A DNA stretch of 64,000 nt from Hamiltosporidium tvaerminnensis (taxonomy: Eukaryota > Microsporidia > Dubosqiidae): assembly GCA_022605425.2 (NCBI GenBank), contig JAKIMF020000001.1, positions 1,056,501 to 1,120,500 of the forward strand, given 5' to 3'. This document shows positions 1-11,064 of this stretch, piece by piece. A model generated the notes under the pieces. It ran no database searches. It was not told where the DNA came from and saw only the letters and a program-made list of their open reading frames with translations. Made by a program: the position numbers and the translations under genes. How positions within the stretch are numbered: position 1 is the first letter of the stretch; every line of letters begins with the position of its first letter.

Positions 1-1008
1 CGATAAATTTTTCACGTAAAAAAACATTAATAAGCCACCTCTTTGGTTTAAGAAAAAAAAGGCGCTCTAAAACCCGTAAATAAAGTCATATGGATGCAGT
101 TTAAGGCTTTTTTTCTAACGGAAATAATATGAGTCCGTCGAATAAAAAAATTTTTACAAAAAAATTATTAGCTACTTGAACTGTCGAAGTATTATAAAAT
201 ATATTAAACCTTAAAATCTAAACGTATGATCAACTTCAACATGTAAACCAGACCAAAGAAAAATGGATAAATAATATCAATGAAACAAAAGGTAAATTAT
301 AGATTGAGCATTTTGAAATTTTTTTCCACAAATAACAAAATTAAACATCTATGCTGAATAAATATTAATTTATGCCTTCATTCTGACAAGGAGTGTTCCA
401 CAATCAAATTTCAGAAGCTAAATGGCAGAAAAAAACAGCTATGTTTGTGCTTTGGTTGTGACAAAGTTCTTGGCAGTAGTTACATAAAAATATAAATAAG
501 ATATACGCATGAGTTTTAAAATTTCCTTTACTGTGAGTCGAAGCGAAGGAAACCATCCAGGAAATTTATAAATGTTATTGAATTATTTAACTGGGAGACT
601 CTTATGAAATTCCAGTAATTAATTTAAATATTTTCTATAAGAATATTCTTAAAATATCTTTGTATTATTTTAAAAATCTGTGTGCAATTATTAAACATTT
701 TTTCCAAAAATATTGATAATCAAAATTGAAAAATACTTTTCAATAATTTGGTGCAAAACCCAATGAATTTTTAGCACCGTAAATTTCTATAGAAGATCAA
801 TATGTCCCTCAGGCTAAACTATTTGGCGACCCTGGTTCATATTATAAAGTTTGAAAATATTATTTATTCTATTTATATTTTTATCGTTTTGTCGAATTTA
901 AAATTTAGTCCGTTTCTACGAGATTCAAAGTTAGTAGAAACATAAAACAGCAAATCAAATATTAAATAATTTTTAAAATTTTATAAAAAATTTACGGAAG
1001 ATATAAAT
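1..1008. other. gene-free AT-rich stretch
   Basis: No reading frame longer than about 60 codons and no recognisable RNA gene was seen. A slightly GC-richer patch around 380-480 reads on the + strand as short broken protein-like segments, which suggests an old decayed insertion. Nothing in it can be named. Confidence 0.5.
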
Positions 1009-3102
1009 TTATTGGTTTTGTGTAACTCTTGTTTCATTTTGTAGCATTTCAATTCTTTGGGAATATTCGGATTCTGCAAGAATATAACTCGAAGAAGTAT
1101 TGTGACTTTCGAACTTTTTTAAATAAAAGGCAAACACATCGTTGCTTATTTGAAAATTTTTTATTCTTAAAAGAATGTTTGAACATCTTTCAAAATCATT
1201 TTCTCTGAAAAAGTCCCAAAAAACTTCCAATCCATATTTTTTTAAGTCAATCTCAGGTTTTTGAAATCTATAAGAAAAGATAAAAAGAACGTATTTATAC
1301 ACCAAGCTTTTGGATTCTGTTGCATATTTTAATAATAAATCTGCCAATTTATTTACTTTCAAAGAATCTTCATTGTATTTTATGAATGAAGAAGATTTTT
1401 TTTCAGTTTCCCCATGATTCTCATAAATTTTATTTCTATTCATTTCACTTCTTTTAAATTTATAAAAATTTAAATCAGTAGAACATTCTTCTTTACTACG
1501 TTTTAAAAAGCAACAAGCATCACAATTATAGAGTACGAAATCTTCTTTTTCTAAAAGTTTATTTATAAATTTTTCTATAAAAGATTCAGAAATTTTTATA
1601 AGTCCCATAATAAAAATACATTCGTTATAATATCTGTATTTAAGAGAAGTAAGAAAATAAACTCGTGCCATCGAATCATTAAAATTATATTTTAAAGCAT
1701 TTTTAAGAATATAAATTCCTTTATCATGAAATCCAAGTTCAAAATAACAATTCGCAAGGTTTACAGATGCTTTGTAATGTTTTTCATCTTTTAATAATAT
1801 TTCAGTAAAAATGCTAACTGCTCGATTTAAATTATTATTTTTTAAAAGAGCACATCCATAAGAAAATAATAATCCGGTATTGGAAGGAGCAACAGAAATA
1901 GCTTCTTCAAAACATTTTACAGCATTTTCATAATCATTATTTTTAAAATATTGTAAAGCTTTTAATTTTTTCGGTTCAAAATATTTATATGCATCATAAG
2001 CCAAATCATAATATTTAGAATTATTAGTTAAAGAACCCAGTAATATGTAACAATCTGAAATTTCTAATTTTTTAAAAAATCTATTTTTGTCATTTGGTTG
2101 CATTTTCTCCAATTCTTCAGTATTTATTTTTATTTTAAACAGTGCTTCGTTTATTGCTTCTTTTTCTTTTCCCATTCCTATGAGACAGATAATACTGTTT
2201 TTTAAATCTTTTAAATCTTTGAATATTTTCAATGCTGCATCGAAATAGAAAAGTTTTAAATTCAATTTAGCAATTTTTCTCATTTTTTCTATCATAAATT
2301 TAGCATTTATTTCAAAAATATTTTCATTCCAAGGAATTTTAGTATTTTTTGCGGTAATTTTTTGAAGTGAAAAGAGACTTTCATAAGATATATCATAAAT
2401 TGTGGAGTAAAATGCGGTATTTAATTCTATAATTATGTTTTTTTGATTTTCTTTATATTCCAATCTTTCTAAATACGAAATAATTATATCTTTTAATATT
2501 AATTCGTCATTTTCTACAAATAAAAACATTTCAAGTTCTGCAAGTAAAACGATTTGTTCTTTTATTGTCAATGGTTTGATAAAAACTGTAAAAAATTCAG
2601 CTCTTTTAGATTTTTTTGATAATTTGCCACAACATTCTTCCTCACTTTCTACATTCAAAAACAATATAGCAGATTCACGTATATTTGGTTTCAATAATCT
2701 AGCATCTACTCCTATAATTTCAGTTTTAATTTTATTCTCTTCTTTAAACTTTTCAATAAGTGATCTACATTCTTTTTCCAACTTTAATTCCGAATAAATT
2801 TTAATTTTTTCGAGAATTGAAACATCAGAAATCAACAATAAATCAATTATTTCAATTCTAAGAGATATTTCTTCCTCAGAAATACATTTATAAAGATAAA
2901 ATGCAGATCTCAAATGTAAATTGACAAATTTATATTGTTTTGCTTCTTCGTAAACTTCAATTAATTTTTCAATATTTTTAATACCATTTTTTGTTTTTAT
3001 GTTTCTGAAAATAAAATATGAATGTTGTTTAGTCATACCATTTAAATTCTCAAGAATAAATGATTTGAGTTGATTTTCCAATTCAATAAGCTTTTTTTCC
3101 AT
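1009..3102 (-). CDS. TPR protein of the TTC27/Emw1 family
   Basis: A 697-residue protein. The part from about residue 345 to 510 reads as consecutive tetratricopeptide repeats: a segment of the type 'LLGSLTNNSKYYDLAYDAY', then 'YFKNNDYENAVKCFEEAI', 'GCALLKNNNLNRAVSIF' and 'NLANCYFELGFHDKGIYIL'. The order and wording (a short leader on a named stretch, then growth, capacity, 'NL' and 'ALK.N' repeats) match the C-terminal core of TTC27 and yeast Emw1, essential cytoplasmic TPR proteins linked to cell integrity. The N-terminal half is helical and diverged. Length is shorter than the roughly 840-900 residues of animal and yeast members, as is usual in microsporidia. The ATG has CCC one base upstream, supporting this start. 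It stands alone, with repeats upstream. Another TPR family (for example an APC/C subunit) is a less likely alternative. Confidence 0.72.
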   Translation of the reverse strand: MEKKLIELENQLKSFILENLNGMTKQHSYFIFRNIKTKNGIKNIEKLIEVYEEAKQYKFVNLHLRSAFYLYKCISEEEISLRIEIIDLLLISDVSILEKIKIYSELKLEKECRSLIEKFKEENKIKTEIIGVDARLLKPNIRESAILFLNVESEEECCGKLSKKSKRAEFFTVFIKPLTIKEQIVLLAELEMFLFVENDELILKDIIISYLERLEYKENQKNIIIELNTAFYSTIYDISYESLFSLQKITAKNTKIPWNENIFEINAKFMIEKMRKIAKLNLKLFYFDAALKIFKDLKDLKNSIICLIGMGKEKEAINEALFKIKINTEELEKMQPNDKNRFFKKLEISDCYILLGSLTNNSKYYDLAYDAYKYFEPKKLKALQYFKNNDYENAVKCFEEAISVAPSNTGLLFSYGCALLKNNNLNRAVSIFTEILLKDEKHYKASVNLANCYFELGFHDKGIYILKNALKYNFNDSMARVYFLTSLKYRYYNECIFIMGLIKISESFIEKFINKLLEKEDFVLYNCDACCFLKRSKEECSTDLNFYKFKRSEMNRNKIYENHGETEKKSSSFIKYNEDSLKVNKLADLLLKYATESKSLVYKYVLFIFSYRFQKPEIDLKKYGLEVFWDFFRENDFERCSNILLRIKNFQISNDVFAFYLKKFESHNTSSSYILAESEYSQRIEMLQNETRVTQNQ

Positions 3103-3760
3103 AGGGATATGTTTTTTGTTAGTTTTATATTTGAATACAAATTTATATAAATTTATCGTTTTTAATAAACAAAATATATTTTTAAGACATTTTTTTATTC
3201 TTGAAATAAAAATTTCTAATATTAAAATAATCTTATAAAAGTTTTTATTGAATTATTACTTACAAGCATTTATAGTAAAAAAATCATTTCTCTTATATTT
3301 TGAAAACAGAAAAAAAAATTATAGTTATTCAAAAAATGTTTTTTTTCCAGCAAATAATTTTATAGACTTTTACAGCAAATATATTTCATTTGTATATTTT
3401 TGTATTATCGTATAATGTAATCAAGTTAGCATATGGTTATTTTAAAATTTATTATGAATCTATCTTCTTTTTATAGAAATTAATTTTTTATCTTTGCTTT
3501 TTTGATTATTTTTTCCATTATAATAATATAATTCTAAAGAAGATTGTACTATTGTCTTTGAAAATTCTAAAATTTTTTTGTATTAGAATTAAGAAATTTG
3601 CTTCAACATAATAAAAATATTTATTTTTCCAATTATAGATTTATTTAGATTAACATATAATTTAGGAGCGAATTTTTACTTTTTGTTATTCATTTTAATA
3701 AATTTAGAATCAAACAACTATTTAATTTTAAATATTCTTAAAATCTATTATTTATATGAT
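3103..3760. other. gene-free AT-rich spacer
   Basis: Upstream of the TTC27-like gene. It contains only A/T-rich sequence without an ORF, RNA gene or clear repeat. Confidence 0.5.
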
Positions 3761-3769
3761 TGAGTAATG

Positions 3770-4560
3770 TTGCGAATGATAACGACCCATCTCGAAATGC
3801 TTAATTAGTTAAAAAAAGTGAAACGCCAATAACAGGGATCCGAATAAGAATGAGGCAAATTTTGATTTGTTCATAAATCTTAAGCTGCCAATAATATTAA
3901 GTAGAAGCAGAATATGAAAGACTGAAAATGTTTAATCGGATCAAAAAATCTTTTTTTAGATTGTAAGTTGTAACAAGAATGGCATATTAGATATTTTTTT
4001 TATTTTTCCTAAAGTGTTCATTTTTTCAAAAAAAAAATTATCAACAATTTACCCAGGTTTTTATTCTGAAAATTTTCACTATTTATACACAATTTTATAA
4101 TATGGTTGATGCTTTTTTTGAGAATACTCTGTACAAATTATTCATCTATTTAATAATAATTGCTAAAGACAATTATTGATTTAGCAAACTATATAATGGT
4201 ATACTTGATTGATATAAATGATTTACGTAACGATAACTATGAGGTTATATAATTATCGAATTCACTAATACACTTCGTTGAACATAAAATGTTGTTTCAC
4301 CCACATAAAATACTCCCCATAGACAATTTCAATCTCGAAGGAAGAAGATGGAATAAAAATTGATGTTAACCTAAACCGACTAAATATAAGATACCTAGCT
4401 GAAGGTCTGGAATATTGAAGGTAATCAAAACATAAGAAGAGAAATATGAAGGTTAAAAAAAGCCTAAATATATTTTGGGAAATTGCACAAAATCGGATAA
4501 TAATTCGGAAATGAAAAACTAGAAAAAATATACAAGAAAGAGGCCATCGGGTGAGAATAT
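3770..4560. repeat. dispersed repeat, family C, copy 1
   Basis: This stretch can be aligned by eye with 17,830-18,700. Both begin with a 'TTTGTTCATAAATCTTA' block followed by 'CCAATAATA' and an 'AGTAGAA' run. Both end with an 'ATTCGGAAATGAAA'-like block followed by 'AAAAATATAC'. Order and spacing are kept, with many differences, so this is an old dispersed repeat. No intact frame remains. Its class is unknown; it could be part of a transposon. Confidence 0.5.
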
Positions 4561-4789
4561 AAAATTATAATTGAAAAGATTGGGAAAATATGAGTCAGAT
4601 AAAATTTTAATATCATTTTCAAAATTACTACTTAGTTTGGCTAAATGTAAACCAAAGTTTATAACGAGCTTAACAGATGGTATTATTATGCTAGATGTTA
4701 CGATTCATTCTAAATAATTAGAACCATATAAATTAGCTTTGTAATGTATTTCGAAGTATATGTTTTATGATTTATTAATTTAGAGAAAT

Positions 4790-5010
4790 ACTTATATACT
4801 CCGGTCTTCTTTTACCTCTCATTATCCGAGATGAAGAAATGGAAGTTTTACATATGTTTGTTTTAATCGATTATTACTCGTAATTATAAGGAATTGGCCT
4901 ATGAATCCATTGTGTTTTATATTTTATTTAAATGTGAACAATAGTTTTTGAACAATTCTACACACTCATTGCCAAGCAGAAAAATTTAATGTCATTATCC
5001 TATTTACCAA
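4790..5010 (-). repeat. dispersed repeat, family D, copy 1
   Basis: It matches 40,575-40,800 in order: 'CTTTTACCTCTCA', 'GGATTGGCCTAT.AATCC', then 'CACATTCATTACCAAGC'-type blocks. The better copy at 40.6 kb is open on the minus strand, so this one is probably a decayed piece of the same coding element. Confidence 0.5.
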
Positions 5011-5289
5011 TTTGATAGAGATGCTAAATATAACTCCACCCTCTTAAACCACATTATTTTGTAGCTTGTTCATATATTTCAAATTTTTTTGAAGACTACG
5101 AGTTCTAGAGTTTTCAGAATATTTCAAATACAATCAAATGTAGACACCTAATCCTAAGTTAATGTAAACAGAAAAGTTTTTGGAATATTCAGTTTAAATT
5201 AGAAACATCCTGAGATATTAAAAATATTTGAACATTTATATTTCTTACTCAATTCATGTAGTTATTTATTTTTTCAGTGAATATTTTTC

Positions 5290-5770
5290 GAGTTAAAAAG
5301 TAGGACCGAGCTTTTAATTTCTTTATCCTCACTTTAACTACTTTAATTTATTCTTCTAAATCGGATTCTTCATTTAAATTTATCATCAGTTTCTTAAATA
5401 GAATGTCTTCAGCCAAATAAATGACATGATATTTCTTATCTCTACTGGATAAAAAATATAATACCTGTTGCTTGGTTTTCTCACATAATGTATTGGTTTT
5501 TCGCGCATACCGGCATCTTTTTAACATCTAAAGATGTTTTCGAAGCATTCTTCGGCATTATGTGCTGACTAAAGTTCTTTTCTCGGATCAAAATAAATTG
5601 TTTAGATGATCTTTTGAGCATTGATGATCGTATATATGCCTCTATATTTTTAGGCACACGAAGTCTTTTAAAATATATTTTTTGACATTATTTTACGATG
5701 ACATGTTCCAAATTAAACATAAGATATATTCTCAACACCCATTTGCTTTGTCGATTTAAGACCCACAAAG
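5290..5770 (-). mobile_element. R4/R2-like LINE fragment (3' part)
   Basis: It carries the 3' end signature of the LINE family best preserved at 35.3-36.6 kb: 'TTCTTCTAAATCGGA' followed by the 'TTTAAATTTAT' block. Then come the 'CTTCGGCATT' block, the 'AATTGTTT' block and a run related to 'GATCTCAACACC'. Coding direction is minus. Frames are destroyed throughout. The far end towards 6.0 kb is uncertain. Confidence 0.6.
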
Positions 5771-6194
5771 AACCAGGGCTCTATAACGATATTTGTTTAT
5801 TCTTACAGATTTAACGACAAACTTGCAAAAAATAGTTAAATATTTTCATAACTTTTTTCTATTCTGTGAAAATTCAGTTTTATAAGATAGGATCGTTGGC
5901 CATATCCGAACCTCCTTTCTTTATCTTAGATTATAACCAGCAAATAGTAGAGTGTCACGAGCTCTGTAGCGTTTATCTAGTACCTCTTCTATGAGAAAGA
6001 CCAAAAGTATTCACCTAAAAACAATAAATTTATAAATAATAAAAATTAAGAGTTTTTTTTAGAAAATGTCTATAATATTAGATAAAAAGTCCGAAATAAG
6101 ATCCAATTTAAATGGGAACATGTTGAAAAATTAATGAAATGATATTATCCCCATTTAAGAACTTATTTCTTAAGTAGAACCTCTGCGAATCAAT

Positions 6195-6872
6195 TTATGA
6201 ACAATAAAGGTAATACATTCGAAAGAATCTGCAAGTAATGTTTTTGTTTGATACAAATTCAAACGATTTGATACAATCAAAAACCGGCGCTCTTGGAACC
6301 GAATAGGATACTTCATATGCCTGTACCTTTTTTTCATCGAGTATATTAAAATAAACGCGCTTGGTTTCGTTTTCTCTGGTTTTATTGAAAGTTTTTTTGA
6401 GAAAATCTGATATTTCATAAATAAATTTAACATCCGGTGCGGATTTTAGCCAAAAACCAATTTTAGCAAGGAAACTTATATCTTCTAATATTTTAGATAA
6501 CCCTCTGTCCCTTGATTTATCAGCAAAATACAAATTTGCTTCTGGGCCTTTAAACAAAATCAGATCATCACTTTTTTGCTCTAACAGTTGAACCATTTTA
6601 TCGTATAAGGTCTGATTTCGAAATTTAAATCCCAAAACACCCACAAATGGTTTATCTTTAGCCAAAAAAACCACAATTTTTGAAGTTTTAAATAAAGACA
6701 ACATGTTTTTAAAACCATCTGATTTCGAGATTGTTTTAAAATCCTCTCGAAAATCTTTCACAATTTTACAAGCACTATTGTAGCCAATAAATCCAATTAC
6801 TACCCCAATAGTTATCAAAACAACACTAATAATAATTGCGATTCGAAATTTTTTGTTGTGAAAGAGTTGCAT
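6195..6872 (-). CDS. small single-pass membrane protein, unknown
   Basis: A 225-residue open frame, with a short basic N-terminus followed by a clear hydrophobic segment at about residues 10-31 (isoleucine/valine-rich). That is a signal anchor or uncleaved signal peptide. The rest is charged and probably faces the lumen or outside. No family is recognised. The base just upstream of the ATG is GCC rather than CCC, so the start signal is weaker than for its neighbours. It sits between two transposon remnants. It is longer than expected by chance at this A+T content, and the membrane segment has coding-like composition, so it is probably a real lineage-specific gene. Confidence 0.55.
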   Translation of the reverse strand: MQLFHNKKFRIAIIISVVLITIGVVIGFIGYNSACKIVKDFREDFKTISKSDGFKNMLSLFKTSKIVVFLAKDKPFVGVLGFKFRNQTLYDKMVQLLEQKSDDLILFKGPEANLYFADKSRDRGLSKILEDISFLAKIGFWLKSAPDVKFIYEISDFLKKTFNKTRENETKRVYFNILDEKKVQAYEVSYSVPRAPVFDCIKSFEFVSNKNITCRFFRMYYLYCS

Positions 6873-7330
6873 GGCTTACATTTCTTTTAGATCTAGATTA
6901 TTTAAGTTCTTTTAATCCAAATAACGATAAAAAGATAGCATTTAATTCGCTTAATTTACTTTAATCATAAAAAATAAAAAATAGAAGAATCTCCTATTTC
7001 AAAATCATGTAAGATATAAGTTTATGTTGATAAACGGTCCGATTTTTTAAAATTCCGTCATATAATATATAAGGAATATAAAAATCTCCGATTTATATTC
7101 GAAAAAAAATATAATAGTTGGGATAAAAACATCCTATTTTACAACATTTTTATTATAAATTTTTTTTAATAAATAAAATATTTTATGAATTCTCTAATGT
7201 AAAAAATTTGTTTAATTATTAAACTTGAACGTCAGAGAATCAGCATTAATGCGTTTTGATTTGAACGGGAATTTTTAGAAAAAATTGACTAGGATCATTA
7301 AAATAACCCAACCGATTCTATGTTAAAATA
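6873..7330. other. gene-free AT-rich spacer
   Basis: Between the small membrane protein gene and a LINE remnant. No ORF, RNA or clear repeat is seen. Confidence 0.45.
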
Positions 7331-10300
7331 ATCAAAATATTTAATACGGCGATCTTTCCGTGTTTTTTGCTTCATCAAATCTCTCTCTAGTTATATTTGA
7401 CTTTTTTCTATATTTAAATCCAATGTCTTGATATGCGTCCTTTTATCCCTAAGTTTGGTTCGATGGTTTCTTTCTCTATCGATTAACCATGTTTTATTTG
7501 CTGCTTTACAATTAAAGTGGGTTTAGAACGCAAGCGTGTTTATTTTTTTGACCTCTATGTGCTCTTTTACATCCAATAGGCTTTTCATCTTGGCTCAAAA
7601 TCCATAATCGCTAAAAAAATTAAGCCTACATTTTTGCGCCTAATTCATTTGGGATGCTTGTAAGGCTATAGGGATTAAAAATTTTACGATTAAATTTTTT
7701 TATTTTATGTCAATACTATCCCAGGTCATAACATCAGAAATCACATCTTCACAAAATCTATGCATAAGACCAAGTTCATTAACTAAAAAATCAACCTTTC
7801 TTCGATTTCTATTTTCAATAGATTAAATAAAATCCTTGTGCTGATTCCTAGCTAATAAATGTAACATAATTAAATTTGTTAATCGACTAAATAAGATGGT
7901 GTATTATTCCGGATTTCGATAACAGCTTCTATTCTGGAGTTTTGGTCAATTTTCTAGAGTTTATTTTCAAAACCTTCTTAAAAAAGTTCAATTTCAAATA
8001 TGTTTTGAAGTATTAAACTTATATTTATTAATTGATGTAGGATTTTGATATCAGTTCACCTCTTTGTGGCATCTTGTATAGCCATAACTGAGCATTTACA
8101 TATAGCTGCCACATTAACGACCCTATTTTGAAGTTTTCAAAATGTTAAACTTTTATTCTGTACCCTACCATTGAATACATTTTATATTAAATCTAACAGA
8201 AGATTGTTTTGTCACGAGGCTTGATCTCTTTCTTTTAAGACATTTGAAAAATAATAATAGGAGCCAACCCATAGTTCTAAAATTATATAATTTTGAATTG
8301 ATTTTTGCGGTTCTATTTTGTTATAAAATTTGCTAGTTTAGTTTCTATCCGAAATTTATCTTTCAACCTATATTTTAACAATTCAAAGCCTTCTATTAGT
8401 GCAAAATATGACTATTTCCATTTTAAACTTTTTGATCGCTTTTCTTCTTGTAGTTATTTCCTTATTTATTTCCAAAAATTCAAACGTGACAAATCTTAAG
8501 TTTGATTCTTAATCCACACCATAAAAGTTCTTTAATTCTTAATATTTAGGTTAATTAGACATTCATTATATCATAGTCCTGAATATAACAGAATTTTCAG
8601 CAACGCAGCACTCTTTGCATCAGTAAGCCGAAAAAATAGCTAGTTCCTGTCGAAGCACTTTGGCATAATAATATGAACGATGTCGCATATTTACTAATCG
8701 CAAGAAATATATTTTGTGAATTTAATTCGATGTGACAAAGTTCTTCGATTCTTATTACAAGGTTCTGTTTTACTCATAAGAATGACCTTATTCATTGGTA
8801 TTCTTTAATATTTTCTATTTTATCAAGTATTTATAATCAAAAAAATTTTCTTTGAAGACTAGAAGTTCCTATATAACACATATCATTTATAGCGAATACC
8901 CCCTTGATATATAACCATGTTTCTTAAAAACAGATATTATACTTGGTTTTCAATAAGACTGGGTATTACTTATTATTCGGCTAAGTTTAAGATGATCTCT
9001 TAACTAGGGATGATTGGTCTTGTGTAATCTATATCCGCATATAATTCACTTTATATATTTCAGGTAAAGCCAGCGAGTCAACAGATGCAAAAAACGCTCA
9101 AGATAAACTATTCACAGATTTCTTATTTTAATCATTTTCATTTGATTTTTTAAGACTTTATTGATGTATAAACTATACATTTCGATATTAAAATCATAGT
9201 AAATTTTAGGATTCAATCAGAAAGTTGAGGTTTTCAGTAATTTGCCAAAAAAATCAATCATTAAATCACATGCCTTTTTTTAAATAAATATGTTGCTTTC
9301 TAGTTTTTTCAATATCTTAATTCAGTACAAAAATTATTAGAGCCTGCTTTCTATCTTCTTGCATCCTCTTGCATAATTAGTTAATTTTATAGCAGAAGCA
9401 ATAATCTTTCATTTTAAAGTTTTAAAACGCTGGTTACACATTTGTCATTACCTTATAAAGCCATAAGATATAAATTTGCCGTATATAGATATTGTTTCTT
9501 TATGGTATATTTTCAGAATCAAGAACGTAAGCTCATAGTGAGACATAATTCTTAATATGCTCTTTCAAGAGATGTAACTTTTATAATATCATAAAGATGT
9601 TTGCTAAGAGTTGTAAGTTTTGTGATTTAAAATATATGGTTACCCTCAATTTCAGTAGCTTGCTGAACAGGAAGCCCCAATTTGTGAGATCATTTTAAAC
9701 CCATCAAATGAAGAAAACGAGGCCCGAAGAAAATCTTGTACGGAGAGTATTATCTTCTATTTATATGTTAAATAATTTTTCTTGTTCGAAATCGTTGACC
9801 AAAAAACTTATAATTTCATCTCGATTGGGCATATACTCAAATCCACGACCATAAAATATCACGATAAATCGATTTGGAATTACAAAAACTTAAAATTCTC
9901 TTTTCGGAAGTACGCCACTATCTTGGATAGGTTTTAATTTATAGACATTAAAAAATTATATTGCTTTAACTAGAGCTACTGAAAACTAATTCTAATTCCT
10001 TAAGTTAACGTTAAAATCTCCCATGAATTTCTTGAAGATTTTTGTTTTAGAAGTGGAGAGTTTTTCTGTCTCGAGCTTTCTCCCGAAGTTCTTATCAAAA
10101 GTACTAACTTGGAAACTTCACCTTCTATAGTTCATTACAATGAATCTATGCTTATCTTTATATATTGTCACGCCATAGCATACCCCTTACTTGTATGATG
10201 AGCATGGGGTTAACAATTGACCTAGACAACACAAGAAAACACATATTCCCCAGTTATTCATTAATAAATTCAAGAGTTTTATATTCATATTTGGTAGAAA

Positions 10301-10430
10301 ATTTCAAGTTTAAACCACTATTTTTCAAATTACTTTTCTGTAATTTCTTTAAGTTTACCCAAATATTTGCCTTTTTGGTTCGCTTCTCGGCAGAGTCAGC
10401 CAAGAAACATATCAAATTGAGATAAAATAA
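7330..10430 (-). mobile_element. near full-length decayed R4/R2-like LINE
   Basis: The 3' domain is at the low-coordinate end: a 'CCCAGGTCATAACATCAGA' block near 7,725 matches the same place in the cleaner copy at 35,727. The reverse transcriptase region follows at higher coordinates: the block around 9,590 ('ATCATAAAGATGTTTGCTAA') pairs with the block near 28,970 of the second long copy. The spacing between these two landmarks is about 1,865 bases here and about 1,885 there, so both are the same element with the same layout. Near 10,350 the block 'AATTTCTTTAAGTTTACCCA' again matches 29,720. Frames are broken many times. This is a fossil. Confidence 0.6.
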
Positions 10431-10505
10431 AAATATATATGCGTTTTTTTATTCTCTTACTTTATTTTCGCTTCATTTGATCTAAGGTCTTCAACATATC
10501 GAGGG

Positions 10506-10724
10506 CTACGATAGAAAAAAGTTTCTCAAATTAGTATATGTGGAACACTTTACAACCATATGGGACATTTTTACAACCCTGTCTGTCTTGCAAAAAAAAC
10601 AACTCATCCAAAATTCTGACCATTGGCTGTTACAATCGAAGAGATTTCTCCGTATTTTTATCCGGTTTACTTCGGGAATAGCTAGTGAATAGGGGGTGTA
10701 AGAATTATACAAGGGTACGCACAT
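10506..10724 (-). pseudogene. possible LINE tail with C-x2-C...H-x4-C motif
   Basis: A 72-residue minus-strand frame in locally GC-richer DNA. It contains W-M-S-C-F-F-C, then a histidine twelve residues on and a cysteine five residues later. That spacing is like the C-terminal zinc-knuckle of many non-LTR retrotransposons. It lies just beyond the 5' end of the LINE at 7.3-10.4 kb and may be the end of another element. Too short to be sure. Confidence 0.25.
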
Positions 10725-11064
10725 AGATACCTTACTTTACAAAAGAGGTTTGTATATGACGGAGTTATATATTTAACCTTCTTTCAGAAAAATCGTGCTC
10801 TTTGTTGTGTTTGGTTAGTATGCGTGCGTTTTTTGTGGTGAAAAGAAATATTTGGTGATTTAGTAGAGTTTATATATTATTTTGTATTCTATTTTTTCCG
10901 TTTCTCTTCAGTTCGTCCTATCGATTTTATTTTTTATTTTAACCTTTTTTCTCATGAAATATCAATTATCAAAAAAAAATTAAACTTATGATAAATATTT
11001 TATATTAAATTGTTAAGCTGTCATAAAATGCTTATTTAATTTAGATTTTAATTATACCATCAAT

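Noticed and set aside
7450-7460. B-box-like GGTTCGATGG as a tRNA
   Set aside because: It falls on a LINE landmark (equivalent of GGTTCCTCTAAAGTGG) and no stems can be drawn around it.
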